Assembly: GCA_047974615.1 (NCBI GenBank)
Contig: JBKECM010000177.1
Coordinates: forward strand, 1 to 13,766
Direction of reading: 5' to 3'
DNA from: JBKEBX01 sp047974615
GTDB taxonomy: Bacteria > Bacillota > Clostridia > Lachnospirales > CAMZNU01
DNA length: 13,766 nucleotides
Part shown: positions 1-6,534 of the stretch, in pieces
Layout: each line of letters opens with the position of its first letter
How positions within the stretch are numbered: the first letter of the stretch is position 1
The notes under the pieces: model-generated
The model's database searches: none
What the model saw: only the letters and a program-made list of their open reading frames with translations
What the model was told of the DNA's origin: nothing
Made by a program: the position numbers and the translations under genes

Positions 1-97
1 AAAAATTACGCTCGACTTGATGATTTGCTTTGCAAATCATCTTGCATATAGCATCTCACTATTTTTGTGCCATTGTCATTAGTAATATTTTTTTCTT
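1..97. repeat. Palindromic dispersed repeat, copy 1 (left end cut by window start)
   Basis: Positions 1-47 are identical to 13634-13680, and positions 54-97 are identical to 13723-13766. The copy contains a perfect hairpin, GATGATTTGC (19-28), loop TTT, GCAAATCATC (32-41). In the complete copy at the other end, the outer arms form a long imperfect inverted repeat. Here the left outer arm would lie upstream of base 1. No coding potential is visible. It is probably a small non-autonomous palindromic element; this is inferred from structure only. Confidence 0.85.
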
Positions 98-216
98 TTT
101 TGACTTTTTCAGCACCCTCTATATTAGTGTGTTTTTTAAATCAGCACACTGTGACTATGATTAAGCAGTTCTAATATTACAATTATATTATATTTTTGAA
201 AATGACTTAATTTCTA

Positions 217-245
217 TTGAAAGTCTACGATATTAGTGATATAAT
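217..245 (+). promoter_or_regulatory. SigA-type promoter of the TolC-like gene
   Basis: The -35 box TTGAAA (217-222) and the -10 box TATAAT (240-245) are separated by 17 bp, with an extended -10 TG at 237-238. The expected transcription start is near 252, giving a leader of about 40 nt. The rest of 98-293 holds only a weak hairpin (AGTGTG/CACACT, about 128-152) and no gene. Confidence 0.75.
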
Positions 246-293
246 ACTAACATAAAGTTTTATTCTAAAAGGAATTTATAAAGGAGATAAAAT

Positions 294-1595
294 ATGAAAA
301 ATAAAATTATTGCAACGTTAACTATATTTACTTTAGCTATTTCTAATAGCGTTAATGTTTTTGCTGCTCTTGAAGTCGTTGACCCTGTAGCGACAGAAAC
401 AGACTCAAGCGAGTTTGAAAACTTAGACATTGATCTTGCAAAATATGCATATCTTTTTGAAAATGAGGATTTTGAATATTCACCGATATATGATATAGAT
501 GATGCTGCCTATGCTATCAAAACTACAAAACAAAATAGCGAAGCTCAAACTTTCAACTTGTCAGTTGAGCAGGCTATGCTTTTCTTATTATATAAAAATG
601 ATATAGACTTTGATGAAGAAGAAAAAGACTTAATCGATAGTAAAAACAAGGCTCTTGGTGAGGGTTCAACTTATGAGGCAACAGTTAATCCTGAACTTGG
701 TGTTAATTCTAGTTATGACGATGGTCTAACAGGTTATTCTGTTAATATCGCACCTTATGTATCATATCAATCATCTCTATACCAATACGACTATTTATTA
801 GATATTTTAGATGACACTGAAGAATTACTTTTAGACGGTTATGAATCTATGATTACACAACTTGCTATTGCAGATATTCAATATAAACTTGGTATTGATT
901 TATTAGAAAAATCTTTAGAAGAACAAGAAAAAGAACTTTCACGTACACAACTTAAATATGAATTAGGTTATGTTAGTGATGTTGATTTAGATGATGCTAT
1001 AAAAGATTTAGATAAGCAAAAGCGTTCTTTAACTACTCAATTAAATAACTATAAAAACTTTAAAATTGGTGTAAGTCAACAGTTAGGTTTAAAAGAAACA
1101 GATGTTGTGAACTTTGATTATGATTTAGCTCTTGAGCCTGTAGAGAAAACTGCTGATGAGTATGTAAATTACTTCTTACAGTATTCACCTCAAGTTAATA
1201 TGGATGCTGCAGAACGTCAATTATACAATGACCTTTACGATTTAACTTCTGTATTTTATCAAGAAGATAGCTCTACCTTAGAATCTGCAGAAGAAAAAAA
1301 GGACAGTGTTGCAACATCAACAAATGATTCTATTTCAAAAGTTATGTCTGCTACTAGACAAAATTACATTTCTTTAGAAAATACTGTTACAGATGTCAAT
1401 AACGCAGAAATAGCTTTAAAACAAGCAAAAGATACATATGATAGAAATGTTTTAATGTATGATCTAGGTTATATATCAAAAAGTGTTCTTGACCTAGCTG
1501 CTCTTACAGTAACTCAAGCTGAAAATAATTTTGTAACTGCTTTATATAGTTACGATACGGATCGTTTAGCACTTGAAAAATCTTATTTAAACTAA
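294..1595 (+). CDS. Secreted TolC/outer-membrane-efflux-family-like coiled-coil protein
   Basis: A 433-residue protein. AAGGAG at 281-286 supports the ATG at 294. Residues 1-24 look like a Sec signal peptide: Lys-rich start, hydrophobic core, and a VFA site before Ala25. After an acidic segment (about 25-75) come long heptad-rich helices. Two matching halves can be seen: LGYVSDVDLDDA near residue 223 and LGYISKSVLDLA near residue 391. Each sits at the turn between two long amphipathic helices, as in the internal duplication of TolC/OEP proteins (PF02321). Known family members form outer-membrane efflux ducts. Clostridia without an outer membrane also encode TolC-like proteins, whose role is unclear. 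The gene is monocistronic. No MFP/RND or ABC efflux partner adjoins it, since the ABC genes downstream have their own signals and are of BceAB type. Family assignment is fairly sure; function is not. Confidence 0.7.
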   Translation: MKNKIIATLTIFTLAISNSVNVFAALEVVDPVATETDSSEFENLDIDLAKYAYLFENEDFEYSPIYDIDDAAYAIKTTKQNSEAQTFNLSVEQAMLFLLYKNDIDFDEEEKDLIDSKNKALGEGSTYEATVNPELGVNSSYDDGLTGYSVNIAPYVSYQSSLYQYDYLLDILDDTEELLLDGYESMITQLAIADIQYKLGIDLLEKSLEEQEKELSRTQLKYELGYVSDVDLDDAIKDLDKQKRSLTTQLNNYKNFKIGVSQQLGLKETDVVNFDYDLALEPVEKTADEYVNYFLQYSPQVNMDAAERQLYNDLYDLTSVFYQEDSSTLESAEEKKDSVATSTNDSISKVMSATRQNYISLENTVTDVNNAEIALKQAKDTYDRNVLMYDLGYISKSVLDLAALTVTQAENNFVTALYSYDTDRLALEKSYLN

Positions 1596-1680
1596 TAGGA
1601 TATGTAAATAAATGGTTAGAAATGTTTTTTCTACACTATTATTAGTATTTTATGTTAAATTTAAAATTTAATAAAATAAA

Positions 1681-1725
1681 GAAGTAAGAGTACATTTTAT
1701 AATAAAGTATTCTTACTTCTTTTTT
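1681..1725 (+). terminator. Intrinsic terminator of the TolC-like gene
   Basis: A 13-bp stem with one G-U pair: GAAGTAAGAGTAC (1681-1693) pairs with GTATTCTTACTTC (1707-1719), followed by a T run to 1725. It lies 85 bp after the stop codon. Confidence 0.9.
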
Positions 1726-1749
1726 GTAAATAATGAAAAAAATAGTTGT

Positions 1750-1860
1750 GCATAATTGGTACATGACAAAATGGCTTCATTGCAAAATATGAAAATTTGA
1801 TTTTTTCTTTTGCAATGTGCCATTCCTTGAATTTTGCAACGTTGTCAAATGTAATTATGC
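1750..1860. repeat. Imperfect palindromic (MITE-like) element A
   Basis: Nested inverted arms were read directly: GCATAATT (1750-1757) with AATTATGC (1853-1860), TGACAA (1764-1769) with TTGTCA (1842-1847), AATGGC (1770-1775) with GCCATT (1819-1824), and CATTGCAAAA (1778-1787) with TTTTGCAATG (1808-1817). It has no ORF. It fills most of the 352-bp gap between the TolC-like gene and the bceA-like gene. Its right half shares a 15-base segment with the element at 5931-6072. Confidence 0.65.
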
Positions 1861-1862
1861 CA

Positions 1863-1891
1863 TAGACAAAATTTTTAATTTATCGTATATG
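1863..1891 (+). promoter_or_regulatory. Possible promoter of the bceAB-like genes
   Basis: TAGACA (1863-1868) and TATATG (1886-1891) are spaced 17 bp apart. The match to consensus is moderate and it overlaps the edge of the palindromic element. No other candidate in 1861-1935 is better. A weak core promoter would fit an operon needing a response regulator, but I recognise no operator. Confidence 0.35.
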
Positions 1892-1947
1892 TAGAGGTGA
1901 CTATTTTATTGTTATAGGGATAGGCAAATTTTTAAATGGAGGTAATT

Positions 1948-2712
1948 ATGAAAGAAATAATAAAAGTTGAAAAAGTTGTGAAAATATATTCAGCATTTAA
2001 AGGGGCAAAGGAACATAAGGCTTTAGATGAGATTTCCTTTGAAATATTTGAAGGTGAATTTGTTGGGATAATGGGAGCTAGTGGTTCTGGTAAGACTACT
2101 CTTTTAAACATACTTTCAGGCATAGATAGACTAACTACAGGAAGTGTATATATAGAAGATTTAGACATTGCTCATTTAAAAAATGACGAACTTGTAAAGT
2201 TTCGTAGACAGAAAATAGGGTATATATTTCAAGATTTTAACCTTTTAGATTCTTTAACACTTAAAGAAAATATAGCACTGCCTTTAATTTTGGATAAAAA
2301 GAAGCCCGATGATATAGAAGATAAGGTTTTAAGTTTAATGGAATTTTTCAATATAGGAGATTTATCGGAAAAATATCAGTTTCATATATCAGGAGGTCAA
2401 AAACAACGTGTGGCTGCTGCTAGAGCTTTAGTTAACGATCCTTTAGTTTGCTTTGCTGATGAGCCAACGGGTAATCTTGACTCTAAGTCTTCAAAAAATG
2501 TTATGGATATGCTTACGGAAATAAACGAAAAAAGAGGAAGTACTATTTTGATGGTAACTCATGACCCTTTTGCTGCTTCTTTTTGTAATAAAATACTTTT
2601 TATAAAAGACGGAAAGTTAAATTTTGTTGTAAATAAAGATAAAGAGTATAGTCGTAAACAATTTTTTGAGCAAATACTTGAACTACAAAGTACTTTAGGG
2701 AGTGAAGAATAA
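1948..2712 (+). CDS. bceA: BceA-like ABC transporter ATPase (antimicrobial peptide/bacitracin type)
   Basis: I chose the ATG at 1948 (254 residues) because GGAGG at 1938-1942 lies 5 nt upstream. The ATG at 1936 overlaps that ribosome binding site. All ATPase motifs are present: Walker A GASGSGKT (about 43-50), Q-loop in YIFQDFNLL, signature ISGGQKQR (about 147-154), Walker B ending in DEPTGNLDS (from about 171), and switch histidine in MVTHD. The DEPTGNLDS form is typical of the LolD/MacB/BceA group. The protein would energise the permease encoded next, whose ATG overlaps this stop codon (TAATG). In Firmicutes such pairs remove or sense cell-wall-active peptides such as bacitracin and usually work with a BceS-type kinase. 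None is seen here, so the peptide substrate is unknown. Confidence 0.88.
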   Translation: MKEIIKVEKVVKIYSAFKGAKEHKALDEISFEIFEGEFVGIMGASGSGKTTLLNILSGIDRLTTGSVYIEDLDIAHLKNDELVKFRRQKIGYIFQDFNLLDSLTLKENIALPLILDKKKPDDIEDKVLSLMEFFNIGDLSEKYQFHISGGQKQRVAAARALVNDPLVCFADEPTGNLDSKSSKNVMDMLTEINEKRGSTILMVTHDPFAASFCNKILFIKDGKLNFVVNKDKEYSRKQFFEQILELQSTLGSEE

Positions 2713-4751
2713 TGACTTTTTATAATATTGTTTTAAAAAACTTGAAGTTTAATTTTAAAAAATTTATATCATATATTTTCGTTAATATATTTGTTATTGC
2801 AATTCTTTTCACCTATGGTAGTATTGTATTTAATAAAAAAATAACGGAAGACCCTATTTTATCATCTACTATGGATTTTGTCAATATGGGTATTGTTGCT
2901 ATTCTTTTATTTAGCATTGTTTTTATTTCCTATACAGGTATATATTTTATAAAAACACGTGGAAAAGAACTTGGAGTATACTTAACTTTAGGTATGACAA
3001 AAAAAGATTTAACAAAGATGATTATCCTTGAAAGCACAGTGATAATGCTTATTTCTGTTATCTTTGGTATGTTAATTGGATTTTTGTTTTCTGGTTTTTT
3101 TTATCTAATACTTAGTAAGGTATTAGATAGTGAAAATTTATTTTATATTGATGGATACTCTTTTTTACTTAGTTTAGGTGTGTTTTTTATCGTATTTTTA
3201 TCAAATGTGATTTTTTCCGTTATTTTTTTGAAAGGTACAAATATTACGCAAATAACAAAGTCTGACAAAACAAAGGGTATGAAATCTCCTAAAAAACTTT
3301 CTGGGTTTTTTGGTATTTTTCTTTTTTTAGTATCTACTATAATGTTATACCTGATTTTTACTGACAGCGATTTGGTTGATAGTTTAAGTGATAATATGAC
3401 AAAAGTAATATTATTTAATGTTACTTTACAGTTTATATCTTTATATTTTTTGCTTGCTTCCGGATTAGATTTTTTAGTTGCCATTATATCAAAAAATAAA
3501 AATTTTTATAATAATAATATTTTGATACTTTCAAATTTAAAGTATTCTTTTGTAACTTATAAAACCACTTTATATATGGTTACTTTACTAATGGGTATGT
3601 CTGTACTTTTTATGGGTGTGCAGTTATCTTTTAAGTACGGAACTTTAGATATTATGAATAATGTTTTAGCCTATGACTTTATGGTTGAAAGTTGTGGTGA
3701 TATAAATAATATAACTAAAGAAGATATAAAAACTATTGTAAGTAACAATAATGGAGAAATAAGAGAGTATGTAACCTATCCTTATCTCACAACAGAAATA
3801 TATAGAGAAAACTCAGAGTGGCTATATAATTACGGTATAACTACAATGATAATATCTGAAAGTAACTTTAACTTAGCTTTTGGTACTGATATAGATTTAG
3901 CTAAAGATGAACTTTTATATGTAAGTAATATGAATGAAAATTTTGGAAATGAAGTTATAGATTTTGATACGTTTTTAGTGCCTGATTATTACGGAAGTGG
4001 GGAAATAAGGGCTCAAAAAATACGTAGATTACGTCCTAGTCGTGAAGATTTTTATACTATATTAGAAGATGAAAATGTAGACTGTATCACATATAATAAA
4101 GAAAATACAAGTACTATGTTTTTTCCTTTTATTAATAGCTATGGTGAGGTTGAATATTCCTCTGTTTTAGGTAATATTATAGACGATGAAGTATACAACA
4201 GTATTTTATCAAAGGAAGAAGGCAATATCAAGCTTTTTAATATTACAAGTGGTGATGAAATAGAAATATATAATGATTTGCTTACCTTTAAAAATGTAAA
4301 TGGTGATGAAACAAAAATAGAAGGAAAAAACTATACTCCTATAAGTAAAAGTAGAAGCATTGAGATGACAAATACTGTTATGGGTATGTTCACTTTTACT
4401 ATGACTTTTATAAGTATTTTATTTTTAATATCTTCTAGTGTCGTTATGTACTACAAACTAGTAAATGATACAGAGTATGAAAAGGAACAAATTTCTCTTT
4501 ATACAAAAATAGGAATAAATAGTAATGAATGTAAAAGATATTTAAATAGTCATATGGCTATATTATTCTTTACTCCACTTATTTTAGGAGGAAGTATAGG
4601 TTTATTTTATAATTTCTTTTTCTTCTATAATATACCTACTAGAGATTATCTTATGAAAATAGTTTTGATTATGTATTTAGGTTTTGTTATATACGATATT
4701 TTGTTTTATTGTGTTGTTAAAAAGCTCTTAGTTAAAAAAATAGTTTCATAA
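2712..4751 (+). CDS. bceB: BceB-like ABC transporter permease with large extracellular domain
   Basis: A 679-residue membrane protein whose ATG (2712) overlaps the bceA-like stop, indicating translational coupling. About ten hydrophobic segments are visible, near residues 17-40, 57-77, 105-135, 150-175, 196-217, 232-256, 284-306, 556-580, 617-640 and 650-672. A hydrophilic region of roughly 240 residues lies between the seventh and eighth. This 7 + domain + 3 arrangement, with FtsX-type permease folds at both ends, is the BceB hallmark. In the family, the extracellular domain contacts the peptide or lipid II complex and the membrane part signals to a partner histidine kinase. No kinase or regulator gene lies within the window. 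There is no clear terminator before the rpsF promoter, so some readthrough into the ribosomal operon is possible. Confidence 0.85.
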   Translation: MTFYNIVLKNLKFNFKKFISYIFVNIFVIAILFTYGSIVFNKKITEDPILSSTMDFVNMGIVAILLFSIVFISYTGIYFIKTRGKELGVYLTLGMTKKDLTKMIILESTVIMLISVIFGMLIGFLFSGFFYLILSKVLDSENLFYIDGYSFLLSLGVFFIVFLSNVIFSVIFLKGTNITQITKSDKTKGMKSPKKLSGFFGIFLFLVSTIMLYLIFTDSDLVDSLSDNMTKVILFNVTLQFISLYFLLASGLDFLVAIISKNKNFYNNNILILSNLKYSFVTYKTTLYMVTLLMGMSVLFMGVQLSFKYGTLDIMNNVLAYDFMVESCGDINNITKEDIKTIVSNNNGEIREYVTYPYLTTEIYRENSEWLYNYGITTMIISESNFNLAFGTDIDLAKDELLYVSNMNENFGNEVIDFDTFLVPDYYGSGEIRAQKIRRLRPSREDFYTILEDENVDCITYNKENTSTMFFPFINSYGEVEYSSVLGNIIDDEVYNSILSKEEGNIKLFNITSGDEIEIYNDLLTFKNVNGDETKIEGKNYTPISKSRSIEMTNTVMGMFTFTMTFISILFLISSSVVMYYKLVNDTEYEKEQISLYTKIGINSNECKRYLNSHMAILFFTPLILGGSIGLFYNFFFFYNIPTRDYLMKIVLIMYLGFVIYDILFYCVVKKLLVKKIVS

Positions 4752-4774
4752 TTATTAAAAAACAGATAAAAGGC

Positions 4775-4803
4775 TTGTATTATAGTTTGATGTATGATAT
4801 AAT
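4775..4803 (+). promoter_or_regulatory. Promoter of the rpsF-ssb-rpsR operon
   Basis: TTGTAT (4775-4780), a 17-bp spacer and a perfect TATAAT (4798-4803), with an extended -10 TG at 4795-4796. The predicted start near 4810 gives a leader of about 70 nt. Confidence 0.75.
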
Positions 4804-4810
4804 AGTAAAT

Positions 4811-4860
4811 GGTTTTTAAAAATAAAAAACCCCTTGCTCTTACAATAAGGTAAGTGCCAA
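4811..4860 (+). promoter_or_regulatory. Structured rpsF leader, possible S6:S18 autoregulatory element
   Basis: The leader can form two hairpins. One is GGTTTTT (4811-4817) with AAAAACC (4825-4831). The other is an imperfect stem around CTTAC (4839-4843) and GTAAG (4850-4854), extended by GC/GC across a T-T mismatch. It is established that many rpsF mRNAs carry a leader bound by the S6:S18 complex for feedback control. Placement fits, but I could not match the conserved bulge bases with confidence. Confidence 0.35.
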
Positions 4861-4881
4861 AGACCATAAGGAGGTATAATT

Positions 4882-5169
4882 ATGAATAAGTACGAATTAG
4901 CACTAGTTGTTAAAGCTAATTTAGACGAGGAAGCTACTAAAGCTGAATTTGAAAAAGTTAATCAATTAATCGCAAGATTTGGTGGAGAAATCGTTTCTGA
5001 AGATATGTGGGGCAAACGTAGACTTGCTTATGAAATTCAAAAGCAACACGAAGGTATCTACAACTTCATTAAATTTAATGCACCAGCTACTGCACCAGCA
5101 GAAATTGAATCTCGTTTAAGAATTTCTGAAAATTTATTACGTTTCTTAATTTTTAGAGTAGAGGCTTAA
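4882..5169 (+). CDS. rpsF: Small ribosomal subunit protein S6 (bS6)
   Basis: A 95-residue protein of usual bacterial S6 length. It starts MNKYELALVVKANL and has the typical DMWGKRRLAYEIQKQHEG segment (about residues 42-59), which leads into the second half of the ferredoxin-like fold. AAGGAGG upstream supports the ATG. S6 pairs with S18 on the platform of the 30S subunit and binds 16S rRNA. It is first in the conserved rpsF-ssb-rpsR operon; the next gene starts 17 bp after its stop. Expression is probably under feedback from S6:S18 on the leader. The assignment is secure. Confidence 0.97.
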   Translation: MNKYELALVVKANLDEEATKAEFEKVNQLIARFGGEIVSEDMWGKRRLAYEIQKQHEGIYNFIKFNAPATAPAEIESRLRISENLLRFLIFRVEA

Positions 5170-5186
5170 TTTAAGGAGGTTTCACT

Positions 5187-5618
5187 ATGAATAAAGTTAT
5201 TCTTATGGGGCGTTTAACACGTGACCCAGAAGTTAGATATTCACAAAGTGCTACTCCTATGGCTATTGCAAGATATAGCTTAGCTGTAAACAGAAGATTT
5301 AAACGCGAAGGCGAACCAGATGCAGATTTTATTAACTGCGTTGCCTTTGGAAAAACTGGAGAATTTGTTGAAAAATATCTTAAAAAAGGTATGTTGATGT
5401 CTGTTGTTGGTAATATCAGAACTGGCTCGTATGACGATAAAGATGGTAAAAAAGTTTATACTACAGATGTTGTAGTTGAAGAACACTTTTTTGCTGAAAG
5501 TAAAAAGTCAGACGAAAGCTATGATTCTTATGAACCACAAAAGACTAGTAAACCTACTAACAATGTACCAGATGATTTTAATGTTTCACAACCAGTTGAC
5601 GATGATTTACCATTTTAG
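5187..5618 (+). CDS. ssb: Single-stranded DNA-binding protein
   Basis: A 143-residue protein. Residues 1-105 form the OB fold, starting MNKVILMGRLTRDPEVRY, with the conserved FINCVAFGKTGEFVEKYLKKG region. A polar disordered linker follows, ending in the acidic tip DDDLPF, which in bacterial SSBs recruits replication and repair partners. It coats single-stranded DNA as a tetramer. It has AAGGAGG upstream and sits between rpsF and rpsR, the standard Firmicute order. This appears to be the housekeeping copy rather than a plasmid or phage version. Confidence 0.97.
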   Translation: MNKVILMGRLTRDPEVRYSQSATPMAIARYSLAVNRRFKREGEPDADFINCVAFGKTGEFVEKYLKKGMLMSVVGNIRTGSYDDKDGKKVYTTDVVVEEHFFAESKKSDESYDSYEPQKTSKPTNNVPDDFNVSQPVDDDLPF

Positions 5619-5636
5619 TAAAGGAGATTGATTATT

Positions 5637-5879
5637 ATGAACAACAACAATAATTTTAAAAAACGTGGTCGTAGAAAAAAACGTGTATGCCAATTTTGTG
5701 CTGAAAAAGCGACTACTATTGACTATAAAGATGTAGCTAAACTTAAAAAATTCGTATCTGAAAGAGGTAAAATTTTACCTCGTCGTGTTACTGGCACTTG
5801 TGCTAAACACCAAAGAAAGATGACTACAGCTGTTAAACGTGCTAGACACGTATCTATCTTAGCTTATATTCAAGAATAA
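5637..5879 (+). CDS. rpsR: Small ribosomal subunit protein S18 (bS18), zinc-type
   Basis: I set the start at the ATG at 5637 (80 residues), 10 nt after AAGGAG (5621-5626). A TTG at 5628 is in frame but sits almost on the ribosome binding site. The protein has a basic N-terminus (KKRGRRKKR), then CQFC (Cys18, Cys21), and later GTCAKHQRK. The paired Cys/His residues suggest the zinc-binding form of S18. The core LPRRVTGTCAKHQRKMTTAVKRAR pattern (quoted in part: LPRRVTGTC) is diagnostic. S18 binds S6 on the 30S platform. It is the last gene of the operon, ending just before a strong terminator. Confidence 0.97.
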   Translation: MNNNNNFKKRGRRKKRVCQFCAEKATTIDYKDVAKLKKFVSERGKILPRRVTGTCAKHQRKMTTAVKRARHVSILAYIQE

Positions 5880-5884
5880 GATAT

Positions 5885-5922
5885 AAAAAAGATTATATGA
5901 GAATATCATATAATCTTTTTTT
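5885..5922. terminator. Bidirectional intrinsic terminator at the convergent junction
   Basis: GATTATATGA (5891-5900), loop GAATA, TCATATAATC (5906-5915), flanked by A runs on the left and T runs on the right. On the plus strand it ends rpsF-ssb-rpsR. On the minus strand the same stem is followed by six T, so it can also end the 9645-6070 operon. Confidence 0.9.
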
Positions 5923-5930
5923 GTGAAAAA

Positions 5931-6072
5931 TAATTGGCACCGCCTAAAAATACATCATTTGTCGACCTCATTGGATAAAACTTCATCTTATAGCCATACC
6001 TAGAAACTGTCGCATTTTGGGACGTCTTGGATTTGTTTCACAAACCTTGACATTTTGCAATGATGACAATTA
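5931..6072. repeat. Degenerate palindromic element B at the 3' end of the minus operon
   Basis: The ends are inverted: TAATTGGCA (5931-5939) against TGACAATTA (6064-6072), with one mismatch. The segment CCTTGAcATTTTGCAA (6045-6060) matches 1825-1839 of element A apart from one inserted base (lower case). The right terminus includes the stop codon of the minus-strand gene ending at 6070. It has no ORF of its own. Relation to element A is moderately supported. Confidence 0.45.
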
Positions 6073-6534
6073 TAATATTTTTATAATTTCAAATGTAAAA
6101 GCTATACTATTTTTTAAGGTATTATATAAAGTTGATGTGTAAATGCCACTTAATATAACGTCTTCTGTAGTTTCAGTATAGATATATATTTTTATATTTA
6201 TTCGACTTATACTTGAAATAGTGTTTTGACCTTTTACGTTTGCCAAAAATAAGGGATTGGTAATATAAGCTTTTGTTTTTAACTCAATGTCATCATATTC
6301 AATATTTTTGTTGTTTAAATAATTGTTTATTGAAAAAATGATATCACTAATAATTGATGAAAAAAATAGGTCGATGCTTGTATTTTTCTCGTATTCGTTA
6401 TCAAAACTTATAGTTTTAAATACTTCAATACTACTTCGATTTGCATAAATTTTTGCACTTGTAAGGTTATCACTTGCACGATAATCAATTTCATACAATA
6501 ATGACTCTTTAGGTTTTTTATTTATATCTGTCAT
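6070..6534 (-). CDS. Small cysteine-free protein, possibly OsmC-like
   Basis: A 154-residue protein with no signal peptide and no membrane helix, not recognised with certainty. Strands at both ends flank a central helix (SIDLFFSSIISDIIFSIN, about 53-70) followed by an IELKTKAYI strand. Near the C-terminus are a YTSTLYNTL helix and a final strand. The order resembles OsmC/Ohr proteins, where the two helices normally carry the reactive cysteines. This protein contains no cysteine, so if related it cannot act as a thiol peroxidase. Its start overlaps the methyltransferase gene by 17 bp, and GGAGG lies 15 nt upstream, so translation is probably coupled. Its stop codon falls inside the terminal repeat of element B, so the C-terminus may have been altered. 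A cofactor- or ligand-binding accessory role is a guess only. Confidence 0.55.
   Translation of the reverse strand: MTDINKKPKESLLYEIDYRASDNLTSAKIYANRSSIEVFKTISFDNEYEKNTSIDLFFSSIISDIIFSINNYLNNKNIEYDDIELKTKAYITNPLFLANVKGQNTISSISRINIKIYIYTETTEDVILSGIYTSTLYNTLKNSIAFTFEIIKIL

Noticed and set aside
1936..1947. Earlier ATG for the bceA-like gene
   Set aside because: That ATG overlaps the GGAGG that serves the ATG at 1948.
1932..2168. Minus-strand reading frame opposite the bceA-like gene
   Set aside because: It is a shadow of a well-supported gene on the other strand, with no ribosome site or family match. The same holds for the antisense frames at 3143-3484, 5280-5486, 7230-7421, 11483-11776 and 12742-13068, and for the same-strand, other-frame one at 10009-10197.
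5628..5636. TTG start for rpsR
   Set aside because: It is one base from the AAGGAG site. The ATG at 5637 has suitable spacing and gives the normal S18 N-terminus.
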